Shown here: piece after piece, positions 60,952-64,000 of the stretch
How the letters are laid out: every line of letters begins with the position of its first letter
Numbering within the stretch: the stretch's first letter is position 1
NCBI RefSeq assembly: GCF_013185185.1
Contig: NZ_JAAZWE010000001.1
Span: forward strand, 558,001-622,000
Reading direction: 5' to 3'
DNA: 64,000 nt
Source: Saccharibacillus endophyticus
Lineage (GTDB): Bacteria; Bacillota; Bacilli; Paenibacillales; Paenibacillaceae
Position numbers and translations under genes: made by a program
The notes under the pieces: model-generated
What the model was told of the DNA's origin: nothing
The model's database searches: none
The model's input: only the letters and a program-made list of their open reading frames with translations

Positions 60952-62379
60952 TTACGCGCCTGCTTCAACCCTTTTCGCTGTCAAAGCCGTAGACATCGCT
61001 GCTTCGGTTTCCAGTTCTTCACCGAGCAGCTCCGAATCGGCCGTATCCGTCTCGCGTTCCGGCATGCGATCTTCCTCAGGCAGCGGCTTCAAGATCCTCA
61101 CCCGCGAAATCCGCTTCTGCTCCGTTTCATCCACGATAAATGTACACCCTTCGTGATCGACCGACTGTCCTTTTTGCGGAGGCAGCGCATCGATCCGGGC
61201 ATACAACCAGCCGCCGATCGTGTCATAGTCGTCAAAGTCGAGCTCGAAACCGAATTGATCGTTCACGTCTTCGATCAGCATCATGCCGTCGATCGAATAG
61301 CTGAACTCTCCGGCTTGCTCGAATTCAGGGCGTTCTTCTTCGTCGAATTCGTCCTGAATCTCGCCTACGATCTCTTCCATGATATCTTCCAGCGTAACAA
61401 GTCCGGCCGTACCGCCGTATTCATCGACCAGCATCGCGATTTGCGTACGGCTGCGCTGCATCAGCTTCATCAGTTCGCTGATCCGGATCGATTCCGGCAC
61501 GGCGATAATCGGACGAATCAGCTGATCATAATCGGCGCCCGGCGAACGCATCAGATCCTTGATATGGATAAAGCCGATGATATGGTCTTTGTCCTGTTCG
61601 CATACCGGATAGCGGGTTCGCATACCGTCATAAGCTGCTTCAAGATTTTCCTCATACGACAAATTGGTGTATAAGCAGATCATTTCCGTTCGCGGAATCA
61701 TCACTTCGCGCGCCGTGGTGTCGGCAAATTCGAAGATATTGTCCACGAGCGCCATTTCCGTATTATCGATCAGCCCGTTCTTGTTGCTTTCCTTCACCAG
61801 AATCCGGATTTCTTCTTCGGTGTGCGCAGAATCCAGTTCGGAAGCCGGCTCGATCCGCAGCAGCTTGAGCAGACCGTTCGCCATTCCGTTCAGGACCCAG
61901 ATAAACGGATACATGATTTTGTAGAAAACGACCATCGGAGCCGCTGCCGTCAACGCTACCGCTTCCGTTTTGCGGATCGCCATCGACTTCGGAGCCAATT
62001 CCCCGATCACGATATGCAGCATCGTGATGATGATGAATGCGATCGCGACGGACGTTCCGTGAATCGCCGCTTCGTTGTTCCAGCCGAAGCTATGGAACAA
62101 CGGGCGCAGGAACGACGCGACCGCCGGTTCCCCGATCCAACCGAGTCCAAGCGAAGCCAGCGTAATCCCGAGCTGACACGCCGACAGATACGCATCCAGG
62201 TTTTGCACCATGCTTCGGGCAAAACCGGCACGCTTGCTGCCGCTGTCCGCCATCGTGGCAATTCGGCTTTCGCGCAAACGCACCATCGCGAATTCCGCCG
62301 CTACAAAAAATCCGTTCAAACCTACAAGCAGCACGACCATTAAAATACTTAACCAACCTGGCAAGGGGTCACTAGTCAA
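60952..62379 (-). CDS. CNNM/CBS/CorC_HlyC-family membrane protein (CorC/YhdP type)
   Basis: The 475-residue protein has an N-terminal CNNM (DUF21) transmembrane domain (LSILMVVLLVGLNGFFVAAEFAMVRLRESRI, DAYLSACQLGITLASLGLGWIGEPAV, LHIVIGELAPKSMAI), two CBS motifs (VMIPRTEMICLYTNLSYEENLEAAYDGMRTRYPV, IIAVPESIRISELMKLMQRSRTQIAMLVDEYGGTAGLVTLEDIMEEIVGEIQDE) and a CorC_HlyC domain. It is probably a magnesium exporter or related regulator. The start is TTG; the best Shine-Dalgarno sequence lies 56-65 nt upstream, across a hairpin. Confidence 0.88.
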   Translation of the reverse strand: MTSDPLPGWLSILMVVLLVGLNGFFVAAEFAMVRLRESRIATMADSGSKRAGFARSMVQNLDAYLSACQLGITLASLGLGWIGEPAVASFLRPLFHSFGWNNEAAIHGTSVAIAFIIITMLHIVIGELAPKSMAIRKTEAVALTAAAPMVVFYKIMYPFIWVLNGMANGLLKLLRIEPASELDSAHTEEEIRILVKESNKNGLIDNTEMALVDNIFEFADTTAREVMIPRTEMICLYTNLSYEENLEAAYDGMRTRYPVCEQDKDHIIGFIHIKDLMRSPGADYDQLIRPIIAVPESIRISELMKLMQRSRTQIAMLVDEYGGTAGLVTLEDIMEEIVGEIQDEFDEEERPEFEQAGEFSYSIDGMMLIEDVNDQFGFELDFDDYDTIGGWLYARIDALPPQKGQSVDHEGCTFIVDETEQKRISRVRILKPLPEEDRMPERETDTADSELLGEELETEAAMSTALTAKRVEAGA

Positions 62380-62386
62380 TATACAT

Positions 62387-62444
62387 CCCGTTTCCGCGCC
62401 GCTTATCCAAGCGTTACGCTATCGGAAAACGGGTCCACCTCCTT
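62387..62444 (-). promoter_or_regulatory. Hairpin-bridged Shine-Dalgarno region before the CorC-type start
   Basis: On the minus strand AAGGAGGTGG (62444-62435) is followed one nt later by CCCGTTTTCCG, a 26-nt loop, and CGGAAACGGG, ending 7 nt before the TTG. If the stem folds, the Shine-Dalgarno site is brought to the right distance from the start. The region 62380-62718 also has a TTATAATT-type promoter near 62565 and otherwise nothing coding. Confidence 0.5.
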
Positions 62445-62616
62445 CGTTTTCCTGAGTCATTTTGTTTCGCCTTTTCCGAAAAATGCTTATTTTGCGGTCT
62501 GTCGACCCAAACTAGCAACTCCCCAATTTAGCTCACTCCGTTTCTTTTTAGCTATACGTTCAATTATAATTGTTAGTTACCCGCAGCAAAATAGGAATGA
62601 AAGGTCAAAAAAGCCA

Positions 62617-62641
62617 AAAAACCGCCCTGAGGGCGGTTTAA
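62617..62641 (-). terminator. Terminator after the methyltransferase gene
   Basis: AAACCGCCCTGAGGGCGGTTT is a perfect hairpin with A/T-rich flanks. Confidence 0.85.
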
Positions 62642-62718
62642 AGCCTATTTTCTCGACCCATTCTCACTTCTGGCGTTCCCGCACGGTCTCGCTCACGCTT
62701 TTACGGCGGTTCCTCCGA

Positions 62719-63510
62719 TTATTTATGCGCGATTAAGGTGAATGTCTTCGGAATGCCTTTGTCGAAACTGTCGCCGGATAAGTTGGGTTCCTCATCAAGC
62801 CGAACGATCACAAGGCTGTTTTGAGCTACCGCGGTCACGATCTCCCCGAGATTCCATTTGCGAAGCAGAACCTTCGGCGGTTCGCCCTCCGCGTATTTGG
62901 CAAAGGAAGCTTCTTGTTCTTCCAGCGACGTATCGAAGTAATCCCCGTCTACCTTATGCTTGCGAATCTTGGCCGTCGTTCCGCGCGAAGAAATCAGCTT
63001 CGTCGAAACCGGATGGAAATCGCGAAGCACAAATCGTCCACCAGGCGCGAGCAGCGTCTGAACCACGTTCATAAACGGATTCAGGTCCGTGAAGTAATGC
63101 AGGATGCCCATTTCCGCAAATACGATATCGAAGGTTCCGGCGAGATTCGTCACGTCCAGCTTGAGCACATCCGAAATCATATAATCCAGGGGAACGCCCG
63201 CCGCTTCTGCCAACTCCAACGCATAACGATGATTGCCCGGCGAAAAGTCGACGACGGCAACCGAAGCACCGAGCAGCGCAAGTGCAACCGCTTTGCTTCC
63301 GTTGGAGCCCATCAGGTTCATGATTCGTTTGCCTGAAGGATCGCCGATCGCGTCTCCCAGCACGGACAACGATTTCAATGGCTGCTTGCCGATTCTGTCT
63401 GCCGCTTCATCGGGCCTTCCGAAGCGTTGAACCCAAGCCTCGTACGTTTCCCGATTCCAGGCCTCTTCGTTGAAAGGATGGGCAGCATTCTGTTGTTCTT
63501 GGTTGTTCAT
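62719..63510 (-). CDS. Class I SAM-dependent methyltransferase
   Basis: The 263-residue protein has a Rossmann-type core: KRIMNLMGSNGSKAVALALLGASVAVVDFSPGNHRYALELAEAAGVPLDYMISDVLKLD, followed by FDIVFAEMGILHYFTDLNPFMNVVQTLLAPGGRFVLRDFHP. It is a single-domain methyltransferase of the Methyltransf_11/25 type; the substrate (small molecule versus macromolecule) cannot be read from sequence. It stands between the CorC region and a DUF6892-like gene. Confidence 0.87.
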   Translation of the reverse strand: MNNQEQQNAAHPFNEEAWNRETYEAWVQRFGRPDEAADRIGKQPLKSLSVLGDAIGDPSGKRIMNLMGSNGSKAVALALLGASVAVVDFSPGNHRYALELAEAAGVPLDYMISDVLKLDVTNLAGTFDIVFAEMGILHYFTDLNPFMNVVQTLLAPGGRFVLRDFHPVSTKLISSRGTTAKIRKHKVDGDYFDTSLEEQEASFAKYAEGEPPKVLLRKWNLGEIVTAVAQNSLVIVRLDEEPNLSGDSFDKGIPKTFTLIAHK

Positions 63511-63555
63511 ATTCGACTTCCTTTCGATACCGCGCTCAGATCGCTGAACGACGCA

Positions 63556-63999
63556 CTAATCCTGAACCAAAATTATTCCGCGTTCGACTGCCGGAGCCGA
63601 ATCAGCTTTCAGCAATCGAATCGTTTGAAGCACGCGCAGGTTCGGCAAATGCTGAAGATCTTCAAGCGTATGCACGTCGAAGCAGCCGTCTTCTCCGTTC
63701 CAGAACGGAATAATCTGAAGCTGAACCTGCTGCCCGCTGCCGATAACAAGCTTCGTGACTTTCGATAAGTCCTCCTCCGTCAATACCAGGCGCTCGAAAT
63801 ACTCTCGAACCTCAGGAATCGGTCGGTCTCCTTCTTCGGCAATCGATATCTCGCGCAGTGCATACTCTTGGACGAATACGCCTACGTCGAAACGCGGAGT
63901 CAACACGTTTTGTTTGTACATCAATTCTTCGATAACCGCAAGCTTAAAGTTAAAATCCGCGAATGAGATCCCCTTGACCCCATTTTTGGTGCTTGGCAT
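63556..63999 (-). CDS. DUF6892-like protein, possibly incomplete at the window edge
   Basis: The 147-residue frame ends in GIILVQD and has FNFKLAVIEELMYKQNVLTPRFDVGVFVQEYALREISIAEEG, PIPEVREYFERLVL and QLQIIPFWNGEDGCFDVHTLEDLQHLPNLRVL, resembling DUF6892 proteins. The ATG at 63999 is the last codon of the window, so a longer protein starting outside is possible. The C-terminal repeat-like LQHLPNLRVL may be a leucine-rich unit. No function is known. Confidence 0.6.
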   Translation of the reverse strand: MPSTKNGVKGISFADFNFKLAVIEELMYKQNVLTPRFDVGVFVQEYALREISIAEEGDRPIPEVREYFERLVLTEEDLSKVTKLVIGSGQQVQLQIIPFWNGEDGCFDVHTLEDLQHLPNLRVLQTIRLLKADSAPAVERGIILVQD

Positions 64000-64000
64000 G

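Noticed and set aside
62380..62620. Magnesium (M-box) riboswitch before the CorC-type gene
   Set aside because: The leader lacks the conserved M-box stems and loops; only a hairpin and a Shine-Dalgarno site are clear.

Overview
The window looks like chromosome of a Paenibacillaceae-type Firmicute (Paenibacillus/Saccharibacillus relatives). This is an inference from gene content: YteA, YwiC, YdbS/YdbT, a YumC-type ferredoxin reductase, a YesMN-type two-component system with an LplB/LplC-type sugar ABC transporter, an NreABC oxygen/nitrate sensor, consensus Fur boxes, AAGGAGG ribosome sites and a fairly GC-rich composition. I saw no rRNA, tRNA, phage, transposase or CRISPR array.

Layout. 0-4.1 kb: biotin ECF transporter (bioY plus a truncated ATPase) behind a BirA operator, then a Fur-boxed siderophore ABC transporter. 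4.2-10 kb: a UvrA-like ABC protein divergent from a MerR regulator with two HTH domains, and a polar amino-acid ABC transporter. 10.8-17.5 kb: a nearly complete molybdenum-cofactor set (moeA-mobB-moaE-moaD-mobA-moaA in one overlapping operon, moaC divergent, moaB and a moeB-like gene nearby). 17.6-28.5 kb: narK, a hemerythrin-like protein, nreABC and narGHJI. 28.5-29.2 kb: gene-free, full of inverted repeats. 29.2-37 kb: MerR/SDR pair, then a two-component system and a carbohydrate ABC transporter.

37.6-45.4 kb: modBA (molybdate uptake), then hemY, a radical SAM/SPASM gene and ywiC, divergent from a hemerythrin-like gene and a SEC-C protein gene that seems to carry an in-frame stop near its end. 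45.8-51 kb: a four-carbon acid-sugar catabolic operon (kdgT-like permease, DUF1537 kinase, PdxA2-type dehydrogenase) behind a PrpR_N regulator. 51.2-64 kb: Fur-boxed ferredoxin-NADP reductase, M29 aminopeptidase, zinc alcohol dehydrogenase, yteA, an ECF sigma/anti-sigma pair facing a small secreted protein, PH-domain proteins YdbT/YdbS, a CorC-type membrane protein, a methyltransferase and a DUF6892-like gene at the edge.

The central theme is nitrate respiration: molybdate import, cofactor synthesis, nitrate/nitrite transport, the reductase and its sensor lie within about 30 kb. Three promoter regions (narK, narG, ywiC/hemerythrin) each carry two GGG-N4-CCC palindromes about 21 bp apart, a candidate NreC signature. 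Other leads are a MITE-like hairpin repeat family with covarying stems, a 28-bp AT-rich repeat array, a possible new ECF sigma/anti-sigma/secreted-protein module, and a start codon whose Shine-Dalgarno site lies behind a hairpin.
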